A stretch of 31,621 nt of DNA, taken from positions 2,993 to 34,613 of the forward strand of contig CDMY01000393.1 in assembly GCA_001179505.1 (NCBI GenBank), read 5' to 3'. Made by a program: the position numbers and the translations under genes. The notes under the pieces were generated by a model. That model was given only the letters and a program-made list of their open reading frames with translations, did not search any database and was not told the DNA's origin. Shown here one piece after another: positions 12,307 to 22,168 of this stretch. Origin of the DNA: Vitrella brassicaformis. Its lineage: Eukaryota; Sar; Vitrellaceae. Position 1 is the first letter of the stretch, and the number at the start of each line of letters is the position of its first letter.

Positions 12307-14666
12307 ATGGGCTGCTGCTGTGCGAGATTGGGCCACGGCCCAGCAGGTGAGGTGGACGGGAATGAATTGGGAAGGCCTTGGGCGATGTCAGTGAGTGCTT
12401 CTGGTGTCAGAGAGAAGCAGACAGATGCGTGGACATCCTGAGATAGCTACATGACAATGTGGTGATACAGGTGTATCACCTTCGTGTTTCTCTCGGTGTC
12501 TGTCTACAGATGAGGAGGCGAGGCGCAGAAGACTGGCGGAGGAGAGCGCCACGGGAGAGGTCGCTGCGGCACAGGTAACAGGGATGCCGAGGGGGAGATG
12601 TTGCACTCATCGGTTGATGCCATGTTCTTTCTCTTGTTCAACAGACGTCTGCGATGGGCGAGGAGGCCACCACTGACAACACCAACACCAACACACAGGT
12701 ACCCAAACAAAGACCACATAGATACACATAGATACGTCCTCACCTTGCAGATGAGTGGTTAGTCGTATCTCTGTGTGTGGCAGGGGGCTGCGCCCGAGAG
12801 GGAGGCCACGATGGAGATGGGCGCCCATCGTGACGAGGAGGGGGAAGGGGGGGATGGGCAGGGGACGGCGGTGCAGCAGGAGGCGGGCCACCAGCGTGAG
12901 ATGGACAGGTCCATGTCCACCCTGGTGCCCGCCATCGAGCTGACACTGGAGAGAGAGAGGGACAGGGACAGGGAGAGGGAGGCCATGCCGGTGAGGCCTC
13001 GCGGCACACCCACACGAGAGGGCCAGGTACACAGCACACCACTGGTAGAACAGACCTGCATGTACATCCAATCGTCACCTTATCTCTGTCTGTCCATGTG
13101 TGTTGTGTATGCAGGAGCTGCTCGCCCTCAGCGGCACGGAGGGGGAGGACATGCTCGCCGCCGCGGCCGAGACCGCATCCTCCTTCGTGTCCAAGGCCAT
13201 CGACAACTCGCTCCAGTTTCTGGACGACACCGACGAGGCCGTAAGCGAAGAAAACGCCATCAATGGAGAGATACATCAACACATTGGGGTGCCTGTTGTG
13301 ATGTGGTGAATGTCAGATTGAGGGCAAGAAGAAATGCCGCACCGCAGTCCAGCTGGCCGTTGACGGCTACCGGCAGCAGATCGACGACATGCGGGCGACC
13401 AAGGGCGGCTACCGGAAGAAGCGGGAAGCCATCCGGGAGCGGGAGCAGCGGATGAGGGAGCGCCAGGTCGAGATCGACGCGCTCGACAAGGACATCCGTA
13501 AGCGGGGCGCAGACAAAGCGGGTATACACAAAACAATGTGATCATTCCGTATCCGTTTTGCTTCAGAGCTGCTCCAAGCCCGGATCACCGCCCGCCCGCA
13601 GTCCCCCAGCCAGTCGCCCAGACAGTCGCCCAGCCAGTCGGCCGGCCAGTCGCCCACTCAGCCACCCGCTCAGCCCACCCCAGACACGACGCCCAGACCC
13701 CCCACGAGAGCGCCACAAGGGCGACGGCAGAGCAAGAGCGCCGCTGCAGCCGCTGCAGAGGAGGCCATGGACGAGGCGGCCAGGGCGGACCGACAGCAGG
13801 CGACAGACGACGCGTTGCTGTTCTTCATGCTGGATGGCCACCTCGTGCCGCAGGAGGACGAGGAGCGACTGCGGCCCCGCTACGAGGCCATCACAAGGGG
13901 GAGACGGGAGACTGCACCTGGTGCTGGTGCGGACGTCGCCCCTGACGTCGCCCCTCCTCCCTCCCAAGACACCCCGACCACACCAGACGCGGCAGCGAGT
14001 GTGGCAGCAGCAGTAGCAGCCCCATCACAACCAGCAGATGAGCCGTCGAGTGGCGATGAGGGCGGCGACGACCTTGGCGACGAAGAGGACCTCCGTCGTC
14101 CTGTCAGGGCGCGCCGCGGGGCGGCAGGGGAGAGGAAGGGCGGCGTGCGGCTGTATCAGCCGGTCGGCTCATCAATATGGCGCCCGCGGCCTGTGACGGA
14201 CTTCCCCTCTCCGTCCGGCCGTCGTGGTGCGACAATGACGAGAAGCCGAGCGCCGTGTGGATGCTGCCCCCCTCCGACGGCCGGCGGTGGCGTCCCCATG
14301 CGGCGAGATGTGGTCCAGGTACAACAGGTGTACCTGGACCGCATTCTCGCCGACGTCGAGAGGGCCGCCGACGCTCCCTCGCCCTCCAGCTCGTCGTCCG
14401 CCCCACCAGACCCGCACATCACGTTCGTCCTGGACAACGACCATGGCCGTTTCATCACCGGCCTACAGCACGCCATCGGGCAGGCCCGCACCGCTGATGG
14501 CGACTGGACGGGGGCGGGCGAGGACGTGGGGTGCATGTGGGGGGATGTGGTGGTCAAGGTGGATGGGCGGTTGGTGGGGGGGCGGGAGTGGTATCAGGGC
14601 AAACTGATCGACTCGGTGCACTGCAGGGATCTGTGCGTGTTTTGGCTGAGCCGGGTTGATCGCTGA
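12307..14666 (+). CDS. Predicted dually acylated (MGCCC) coiled-coil protein, 602 aa
   Basis: Exons: 12307-12346, 12510-12574, 12645-12698, 12784-13026, 13115-13240, 13317-13497, 13567-14666, all GT-AG and in phase (1809 nt). The start lies in ACCATGG. The protein begins MGCCCARLGHG: Gly2 is a possible N-myristoylation site and Cys3-5 possible palmitoylation sites, which together anchor proteins to the inner face of membranes. An acidic, Glu-rich region follows. A charged heptad-like helix at about residues 177-245 (GYRKKREAIREREQRMRE) is a likely coiled coil. A Ser/Pro/Gln repeat (SPSQSPRQSPSQS) follows at about 248-275, then an acidic low-complexity stretch. A compact C-terminal region (517-602) starts PHITFVLDND and ends FWLSRVDR. 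I do not recognise this domain. In alveolates, MGxC-type anchors occur on pellicle (alveolar sac) proteins, but the location here is inference. Confidence 0.7.
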
Positions 14667-15598
14667 TTGCATGTGGGGAAGGGGAGGGCGGAGGGAGGGA
14701 GGGAGGGAGGGCGGAGCCGTGTTGTGTTGAGGGAGGTCGCCGCGTCGACTCAATGTGCCATTTTCTGTGTGTTGGTGTGAAAGGGAGGGAGAGGGAGAGA
14801 AAGAAGAAGGGAAGAAGGGGGAAGGGGCAAAGGAAGCGAGGAATGGAGGGATCCCTGGGTCGAGCGGGGTGCTATTTTTTCTGTGTCGTGGTGTGACGGA
14901 CGTGTGCAGCAGTTCCTATGCACTGTCACATGAGTTTGGTGTCGTTGATGCATAAAGACTGAGAGAACTGACCTGTCTATGGACATTCGTCACTAAGTGA
15001 TGTGTCCTCCCTCGTATGCGCACCGACGTGCTGCACAAGATGGACTGAACTCAGAGAGCAAACCTGACTGAGTACTAGACAGCTGTGTATTTGGAGTGCT
15101 TCATCGCGCCTGATGCATTGTGGTGATGTGTGTCGTTCCGTGAGTGTATGGTGCACGTGTGCCGTGGCTGCGTGTGCGTGTCAGACAGACACAACTGGTA
15201 GGTAGAGATTCCTTGATCATGGGTCAAGTCAGTCCATCGTATCAACCACAAACACACGCAAACATCATTGAAACATGTACCGACGCACTCAGGCACTGAT
15301 GCAGGAGACTCGTTCGGCGCGTGTTAAATCAATGCGCATGGATGGATGGATGGATGGATGGATGGATTCTCCGCTCGAAATCAGTGACACGCGCATGCGC
15401 ATGGAAGGCCGCTTTCTGCACCACCAGCGCGGAACGGAAAACCAGACACTCTTGTACGGGAAACCAGCAGCTGCCGCTACTTGCTGCCTCTGAGGCGGGC
15501 GGCAACAAGTAGCTGCCTCTGAGGACAGCCACCGAGCAGACGCAACCCCACCAGCAGCACTAACGGCCAAGTAAGTACACCCTGTAAACGCCCCACAG
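14667..15598. other. Intergenic stretch, purine-rich then mixed
   Basis: The first 200 bp are strongly purine-rich (GGGA and GAAG runs), as expected of a 3' flank. The rest has AC/TG-rich low-complexity sequence and a GATG run at 15337-15367. I see no gene, RNA gene or clear regulatory element. Confidence 0.5.
15337..15367. repeat. (GGAT)n microsatellite
   Basis: About seven perfect GGAT units in intergenic DNA. Shorter GATG runs recur inside introns, for example near 1917 and 6014. Confidence 0.85.
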
Positions 15599-16257
15599 AT
15601 GCTCGCCGGTAAGAGAGGTTTGAAGCGCATCATGTGCCGCGGATGTTGGTGTGTGCTCCGTGTCAGGCGACAGTGCGTCCCCCGTTCGTCGCCAGCTTCC
15701 ATCCCGCACCACGGCTGCTGCTCGGAGTGTGATGTCGACTGTGATAAGCCCCCGCCAGTGACGACGACACCCAGCCCCACGCCCACGGCCGCACTTCTCC
15801 CCTGCGGCTGGACCTGCCACACACCTGACCCGTTGAGCCTCTGTGAGGACAGAGCCCTCCAGGCGTGGCGATTCGCCTGTGACGAGATCTGCGCAACGGC
15901 CGGGGAATCTGGGCATTGCCCCCATCAGCCGAGGTGCACAGGCAACATGAAGAGTGCAGCAACATGCCGTCCGGCAGCTGTGCGGCCCGGTGCTACGACG
16001 GGCACACGAATATGCCGTATTGCTTCTGCCTGCCCGATGGCAATCTGACCACGGCCCCAAGCTTTATCGATGGCACTTTGCTCACGGCTGCTGCACGGCA
16101 AATCCTGGCGAATGTGGGAGTTGGCCGGAGTGATAACGCTTCGTTACTGCAGTGCATTTGTCTTTGTCTCTCTTGGGGGAGAGGGCGGGGGGGAGGGGCT
16201 GTCATCAATCCAGTGTTTTCTCTTCCTGCACATACTCGTGTCAATCTGACGCAATGA
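15599..16257 (+). other. Unresolved Cys-rich open frames, possible secreted protein or pseudogene
   Basis: Two overlapping plus-strand frames look protein-like. The first (15599-16048) contains HGCCSECDVDCDKPPP, a Thr/Pro linker, and PCGWTC with CEDRALQAW and CDEIC. The second (15916-16257) contains SGSCAARCYDGHTNMPYCFC followed by LPDGNLTTAPSF. Closely spaced cysteines, a Thr/Pro linker and an NLT sequon suggest an extracellular Cys-rich protein. The two parts are in different frames. One way to join them is an intron from the GTGAGG donor at 15842 to an AG near 15929; a frameshift is the other. I found no signal peptide or certain start. Confidence 0.3.
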
Positions 16258-17240
16258 ATGGCTGACAGATGGCGCTGTCTGTTCTCTCTGCCCTGCAGTT
16301 GCGTGTGTTTTGGTTGGTATCGGATAAGTGTCTGTCTGTCTGTCTGTTATGTGCATGCCACCTAGTCACTTCCTGCTGTGTGTGAGCTGATCGTGTGCAC
16401 ACAAGAAGTAGACTTGGCGCATAGAAGGGTGTGTCTGTATGTGTGTAATGAGCAGACGCGTGCATTGAGTCAGGCAATGCACAATGCACATGGACAAGTT
16501 GGTGCATGTGTGTGCACGTATATGTGATGGCGGCCATTGAGGGGCAGACCCATGGATACGTCTACCTCTGCCTCTGTGAGTGTGGGGAGACGTGATTCGA
16601 CATATAAATCGACTTACTTTTGGACGGCAAGCCCGGCAGTACACACGTCATTTTCGTCTGTATGTATGTTTCCGCTGCACGCACCAAGTTGTGTCGCGTG
16701 CGCAGCGATCTCAATTGAGCAGTGTGAGCGAAAAGCAGGCACTGTCATGACGGCATGCACAGACGACAGCAAGTCAGCCAGTCACGCCGACAGCACACAT
16801 GTCCGCAATAGGTGAGCCAGCAGGGCATTGTTCATCCGACACACCACAGCATCACACTGATGTTTCTCTCGCCCCTCCCTCTTCTCTCTCCCCGGCTGGC
16901 TGCGAATTGAAAAGCAAAACGATCGATCGACTCCCACCTTAGGCACGACCAAATGATACTTACGACTCGTCACTCAGTCACTCACACTCATGAATTTTCG
17001 CGTGTGTGGCTGAGGTCGCCATGGGCAGACAGACCACGCACTCAGCCAACCGCCGTGCATTGCATCCACGCTCACGTGTACATCATTACGCATCCCCGCC
17101 CTCTCCTACCACACGACGACAAGGCCAAGAGCTACACCTCATACGCGCCTATTGCGAGGGCAACAGAAAAAGCAAGGAGAAGGTTCTCTCCGAAATCGAC
17201 AATGAATAAAACATGTCCACGCATCTCTCAATCGAGTCAA
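16258..17240. other. Intergenic region; right half is the 3' flank of NYN copy 1
   Basis: No gene is seen. From about 16760 the sequence matches 20260 onward, for example CAGTCACGCCGACAGCACAC and the TGCGAATTGAAAAG block with GATCGATCGACTC. It is therefore the downstream part of the tandem duplication that contains the two NYN genes. A CTGT run lies at 16330-16347. Confidence 0.6.
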
Positions 17241-18317
17241 TCAATGTGTTCCCTGGCAGGCAGGGGTAAGATTGGGGGAAGGTGGAGGGGGAAGGGGGGA
17301 AAGGGGCGCAGGGCAGGGTGTTGCGGGCTGCGATTGAGTCTCCTCATCCAGATACAGCACGTCCAGCACCTTGCTCGGCAACTCAGGGCTGCACAGAGAG
17401 AGAGAAAAGGTAGACGAAATATGTGCGTTTGAAATGAGAGAGAGAGAGAGAGAGAGAGAAGGTAGACGAAATATGTGCGTTTGAAATGCATATCGATCTG
17501 CCTGCTGTTGTCGGCTACTGCTCACCTGGTGTTATATGCCCACGACACTAGATACACCGGCTTGCGATCGATAGGTGAGTTCTTAAGGATATCCAAAACA
17601 ATCTCAAAGTCACCATCGCCGGCCACCAGGACAAGAGCATGTACAGCTCTCTCCAGCTCTCGCCTCTGCAGCTCCATGGCAATCTTGACGTCACCGCCCC
17701 GCTGCTTCAACGAGTACTCATAGCAGAATTTGCATTGCGATGGCTTCAACCTGCGGAAGGTAAACAGAAAAAGCTCTTAGGACTCATTGTCGATACGTCG
17801 ATGTGTTTTCTCCTTTGTGCATGCTCCTCCCACTCAATGACTGCTCACATACTTCGTTTCGAAGACGCTGTAGCGTTTTCTCTTCAGCGCCTCGTGAAAA
17901 TGCCACAGCTCCTTTTTGGTAGCACTGCTGAGCTCGGTTGGATCGGTGCTCACGTACAGGCAGTGAAAAGGACTTACATGTAAGCCCCACTTGGTCTCGA
18001 TCTTCCTCACAAGGACTTCAAAGTCCTTCACTCTAGGGGCTCTCCAGTAGTGGCCCTTGAATGTGCGATACCAGTAACCGCCATCCACAACGAGCGATGC
18101 GAGCGATGCGAGCGATGCATTGGGAAGGAAAAACGTGTCGGTTTTGATGGCGTTAGGTGTGTTGGGCTCGCTGCGCGCGCGCTGTGATGGTAAGTGAGGC
18201 GATTGACTGCACATAGAATACGAGGAAACAGGGGGATCCATTTGATAAGTAGTTGTATGTGTGTGCATACCTAGTCAAATGGCCATTCGGCGGAAGGGGC
18301 AAGAAGGGACCAGTCAT
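17241..18317 (-). CDS. NYN-domain (LabA/DUF88-like, PIN-fold) protein, copy 1
   Basis: Exons on the minus strand: 18317-18271 (from an internal ATG), 18206-17853, 17750-17526, 17388-17241 (stop), all GT-AG and in phase, giving 257 aa. The NYN signature is clear: LVVDGGYW at the first strand, KQRGGDVKIAMEL, LVLVAGDGDFEIVLDIL, then KPVYLVSWAYN and the closing ELPSKVLDVLYLD. The aspartates in VVDGG, GGDVK and GDGDF are the positions expected to bind metal in NYN/PIN-fold nucleases, so the active site looks intact. NYN proteins are generally RNases in RNA processing or decay; the substrate is unknown. A Pro-rich tail follows. I started at 18317 because the upstream exons reach this exon out of frame (see the next entry). 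If the frame were preserved, as in copy 2, the protein would be longer. Confidence 0.7.
17398..17485 (-). repeat. Duplicated intron segment with (GA)n between the copies
   Basis: A block of about 35 bp containing GGTAGACGAAATATGTGCG and TTTGAAATG occurs twice, separated by a GA run at 17435-17459. NYN copy 2 has this block once (20898-20930), so the duplication arose after the gene duplication. Confidence 0.8.
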
Positions 18318-18400
18318 TTGACGAGCACTGCACACAGACGCGAACAAATAGCATTCATCTGCAAGACGACTGGAACGAAGTGTACTTCGGTCATACGTAC

Positions 18401-19937
18401 TCGCTGGGCGTAGGGTGCTGCGCAAAGACATGAGGGCTTGGCACGCCGCTGTTTGGTGGAACTCAAGTCGTTTCAAGCCTGAAAGAGCGTTACATACATC
18501 CGTGGACACGCGAATCGTCTCGTGGCATTTACCTGTCAATTCGGAGCTCGTAGGACGCGATATCTTCCTGCATGCCAATGACACACTTGAACGAATCTTG
18601 GCATATCAACCAGACACGTAATCACGTGCACAACTAACCTTTCAGTTGAAAGCGGGGGCACCACACTTCGATCCGACGCCTGCGACTGCGGAGAGGCCTG
18701 CGGCCCACAGGCAAGCATCTTGTGAGCACTGCACAAACGCAATGCACACAAAGATGTAAGCCTGCAACCACCATTCTTCTTCGCTGGCCAGCCACCTCTC
18801 TTGCTCTTCCACGTCGTCAGCTGCGCTCACATATGCTCCATCGGCATTATGTCCATGCGATTCCTCATGCTCGGTCGATGCAGCACACGGAGGCGGCCGC
18901 AGGTCGGAAACCGAAGGAGGGGGTGCATGTCCACGAGCCTCCTCGTGACCAGTGGATGAAGCATAGGGAGGGGGCAGCGGGCTGGACAGCGAATGAAGAG
19001 GACCACCCTTCGTATCTCCAGTCTCGGTCCCTGTGAATGGATCAGTGCCAAACAAGGGAGTCACCAGACGGGCAGGGCCAAGGGATGGCTGCTGTGCCGA
19101 AGTAGACCTGGACGAAGAAAGTCCCTCAACGAGAGAAGTGGCATCTGCATCATGACCACGCGCCTTCTGGTCATCATGGGATGCAGCAGGGAGAGGCGGC
19201 ACCGGGCTGGAAATTGAGCGGGGAGAAGCGTCGATCGTGTGTCCGTTGTCCGTCCCCGAGGGAGTGTCCTCGCAAGGAAAAGAGGAGGGGGCAGGGTCAG
19301 GCTGCTGGGCTGAAGACGATGAAGAAGGTCTCTCAACGAGAACGCTAAGGACAACTAATGAAGAGAAATAACGGCTGATGATGACGCATCGCTTTGTTTC
19401 TCTGCTTGTTCCTACCTTGCATTGGTTTCTTCCGTCGCACCGCTACCCTCCGCTGCCGTTCGATTCATGCCCATTCGGAGTTCGCGCTTGGTAAAATGCG
19501 TGTTTCCCGCCTCTCCCACATCAGGAAAGCTCGTACGATAGCCTTCAGGGTTTTGTTGTGGTTGAGGACGTGCCCGAGAGGGTGGTGCGGAGTGAGCATG
19601 CGGCAGTGGCGCTTGTGCTTGTCGTGGGTCATTCCGGGTCCGACTGAAGAGTTCCACTTCCGCTTCAGAGTGTGCGTATGGGCAGGATCCTGGAACACAA
19701 CACACCGACAGTAAAGGAGAGCATGCAAGGAGATCACCATCTCTTTCCTCTGCTTACTCCAAGTGCAGTCGCGCCAGGGCACGGTTGGGGGATTCCTGCG
19801 TGAGGCCAATTGCAGCTTTCGCCACCCCAACAATGCCCCTGCAGACAAGCAAACAAAGGATCAATTTGCCAGAAGAACGAGCAGGAGCTGAATGCGAACC
19901 CGTCGCCAGTAGCAGCAAGTCTTCCTGGGCCAGACGC
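18401..19937 (-). CDS. Upstream exons of NYN copy 1: repeat-rich N-terminal region, frame-disrupted at its end
   Basis: Proposed minus-strand exons: 19937-19900, 19838-19758, 19689-19416, 19344-18796, 18728-18639, 18567-18533, 18478-18401. Phases agree up to 18567. The exon at 19689 opens with SCPYAHSEAEVELF, like the end of a CCCH finger, but I find no full set of ligands before it. The 549-nt exon encodes two diverged repeats of about 70 residues: LVERPSSSSSAQQP and LVEGLSSSRSTSAQQP, later SSPVPPLPAASHDDQKARGH and SSPLPPPYASSTGHEEARGH. The 35-nt exon at 18567-18533 has one base fewer than its 36-nt counterpart in copy 2. With this splicing the frame meets TGA at 18316-18314 inside the first NYN exon. 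The donor at 18795 is uncertain, and the gene start, before 19937, is not found. No function is recognised. Confidence 0.4.
18694..18749 (+). repeat. Segment inverted relative to NYN copy 2 (copy 1 side)
   Basis: AGGCCTG, AGCATCT-x-GT-x-AGCACT and AATGCACAC appear here in plus order. In copy 2 the same order is found on the opposite strand at 22168-22098. The neighbouring block with GATCCGACGCCTG is in the same orientation in both copies. Confidence 0.6.
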
Positions 19938-19949
19938 CTGTTCAAATAG

Positions 19950-20000
19950 ACACACACACACACACACACACACGCACGCACACACACGCACACAGCGGGT
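19950..20000. repeat. (AC)n microsatellite
   Basis: A CA-dinucleotide run with a few CG interruptions directly upstream (minus sense) of the proposed exon at 19937. It probably lies in an intron and makes the gene start hard to place. Confidence 0.85.
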
Positions 20001-20748
20001 GAACGAGGTGCTTGTTTGTCCGATGGGGTGTGTCAAAAAGACGCGCTCTCTCGCTCTCACCTTCTCGCGACATCCGAGGCAAAGATCTGTCAGGATCCCG
20101 TCATCCTCCTCCTTCCTCAGTCATGATCGCGTCAAAGTGCCGTGATGCTGCTTTGTGTTTTGCAGTACTCCGTGAAACTGCTTTGTGACCGTTGCTTCAC
20201 GCAGGGATCGGAATGATCATGCACACGAACGCTCATGAGGGCGTGCACATGAACACGAACAGCGAGTCAGGCAGTCACGCCGACAGCACACATGCAATAG
20301 GTGGCCCAACAGGTCATGACTCATTCATCACACCACAGACAGCATCACACTGATTGATGTATCAACCCTCTCCTGCCTTCGCTCTTTCCCGGGCTGCGAA
20401 TTGAAAAGGAAAACGATCGATCGACTCTCACGTCAGGTTCGACCAAACGATAGCACGACTCGAGCAGTGTGCACTCGCACAAAGGCATGAAACACACCCT
20501 CACTCACTCATGCACATCCTCACGAACCGCATTCGCACATTCCCACGCACACACAGTACGCATACACTGCACACACATACATGCACGTACGCATCAATCC
20601 ACCACCCCCCCACAGCAAGACGGCAAGACCATACGCGACAGACAAGACTAAGCGGTGCACCTCACACGAACCTATTGTGAGGGCAGCCAGTGGGTAGAAG
20701 GGAAGGAGAAAGAACTCTCCAAAGTCGTTCGACGAATCAATTCATACA
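20001..20748. other. Region between the NYN copy 1 upstream exons and NYN copy 2
   Basis: 20001-20150 may contain the first exon or 5' UTR of the copy 1 transcript on the minus strand, but I cannot fix a start. From about 20260 the sequence is the 3' flank of NYN copy 2 and matches 16760 onward. No other gene is seen. Confidence 0.5.
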
Positions 20749-22097
20749 TCAACTTGGAGGCAGGGTCAAGAGTGGGGGAAGAGCAGGGAGGTGAGGGGGC
20801 GCAGGGCAGGGTGTTGCGGGCTGCGATTGAGTCTCCCGATCCAGATACAGCACGTCCCGCACCTTGCTCGGCAACTCAGGGCTGCACCGAGAGAGAGAAA
20901 AGGTAGACGAACATATGTGTGTTCGAAATATATATCGATCTGCCTGCTGTTGTCGGCTGCTGCTCACCTGGTGTTATATGCCCACGACACCAGATACACC
21001 GGCTTGCGATCGATGCAGCTCTTGAGGATATCCAAAACAATCTCAAAGTCACCATCACCCGCCACCAAGACAAGGGCATCCACGTCTCGGTCCATCTCTC
21101 GCGTGTGTAGCTCAAGGGCAATCTTGATGTCTCCGCCTCGCTGCTTCCCCGAAGGTTTCAACCTGCGGAAATGCGACCACAAAAAAGCCATTGGGACTTG
21201 TTGTGTGTACATATGCACGTGTATTCTCTGTTCGCCATCGCTCACACTGACTTCGTTTCGAAGACGTCATAGCGTTTTCTGGACTTCAGAGCCCTGTGAA
21301 AATGCCGCAGCTGCTCCTTGGCATGAGTAGCATTGCTGAGCTCGTTCGGATCGGTGCTCACGTACAGGGAGTGAAAAGGACTTACATGCAAGCCCCACTT
21401 GGTCTCAATCTTCCTGACAAGGACTTCGAAGTCTTCCACTTGAGGGGCTTTCCCGTAAGACTGCTCGAATGTGCGATACCAGTAACCGCCATCCACAACA
21501 AGCGATGCCAGCGATGCGTTGGGAAGGAACGAGCTGTGGGGCCTGATGGCGTTGGGTGTGTTGGGCACGCTCTGTGCGTGCGGTAAATAAGGCGACTGAC
21601 TGCACACCCAACACCAGCAAAGAGAGGAATCGATTGAACGGTAGCTGTGTGAATGTGTGCGTACCTGGCCAGATGGCTGTTCGGCGGAAAGTAGTCGCCT
21701 GGTGTACTCGCAGCCGGCGAAAAGGGACCAGTCAAATGACGAGTTCTGCACGCAGACGCGAACAAATAGCATTCATCTGCGGACGACTGCACCGACCCGT
21801 AGTACGGTCATACGTACTTGCTGGGCGTAGGATGCTGCGCGAAGACATGAGGGCTTGTCATGCCGTTGCTTGGTGGAACAAGGGTCGTGTTAAGCCTGAA
21901 AGAGCGACGTATGCATCATCCGTGGACACGGCGCACTGTCTCGTGGCCCTTACCTGTCAAGTCGGAGCTGCGCAGGACGGCTGATCTCCCTGCATTTCAA
22001 GGTCACACCTAATGTGTCTTGATCTATCTATCATACACATGCAAACTCACCTTCCTGGGAGAGGGGGCACCACACTTTGATCCGACGCCTGTGACTC
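20260..22097 (-). repeat. Tandem duplication unit, copy 2
   Basis: Partner of 16760-18693. Exon sizes match closely: 36 versus 35, 78 versus 78, 81 versus 57, 348 versus 354, 195 versus 225 and 133 versus 148 nt. The splice sites fall at equivalent positions. Introns and the 3' flank also align, so this is a DNA-level duplication and not retroposition. Confidence 0.75.
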
Positions 22098-22099
22098 GT
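20749..22099 (-). CDS. NYN-domain (LabA/DUF88-like, PIN-fold) protein, copy 2; 5' end unresolved
   Basis: Minus-strand exons: about 22099-22051, 21989-21954, 21895-21818, 21745-21665, 21599-21252, 21162-20968, 20881-20749 (stop). All junctions are GT-AG and the phases agree throughout. The NYN signature is complete: LVVDGGYWYRTF, KQRGGDIKIALEL, LVLVAGDGDFEIVLDIL, KPVYLVSWAYN and ELPSKVRDVLYLD, with the metal-binding aspartates kept. Before the domain lie short conserved segments also present in copy 1, for example SPHVFAQHPTPS and PPNSHLASQSPYLP. The first in-frame ATG inside the model is at 21861. Upstream of 22098 the homology with copy 1 inverts, so the original N-terminus seems to be lost or replaced. 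The frame is open without ATG up to about 22138. Probable RNase; substrate unknown. Confidence 0.7.
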
Positions 22100-22168
22100 G
22101 TGCATTGTGTTCGTTTATCTTGCGTTTATCTAGTGCTTACGAGATGCTAAACCACGGTCCACAGGCCT
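22098..22168 (-). repeat. Segment inverted relative to NYN copy 1 (copy 2 side)
   Basis: Read on the minus strand this is AGGCCTG, then AGCATCTCGTAAGCACT, then AATGCACAC. That is the same order found on the plus strand at 18694-18749. It sits exactly at the end of the duplicated unit. Confidence 0.6.

Larger units (their letters stand above)
16760..18693 (-). repeat. Tandem duplication unit, copy 1 (NYN gene plus 3' flank)
   Basis: This unit of about 1.9 kb is matched in order by 20260-22097 at an offset of roughly 3.4-3.5 kb. The match covers the 3' flank, exons, introns and upstream short exons. Differences are substitutions, a local duplication in an intron (17398-17485), extra 9-bp units in the NYN exon, and a one-base loss in the exon at 18533-18567. 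Confidence 0.75.

Noticed and set aside
19465-19689. Alternative frame of the SCPYAH exon (DPAHTHTLKRKW...)
   Set aside because: It ends in a stop without a donor, whereas the SCPYAH frame runs into a good GTAGG donor and joins the next exon in phase.
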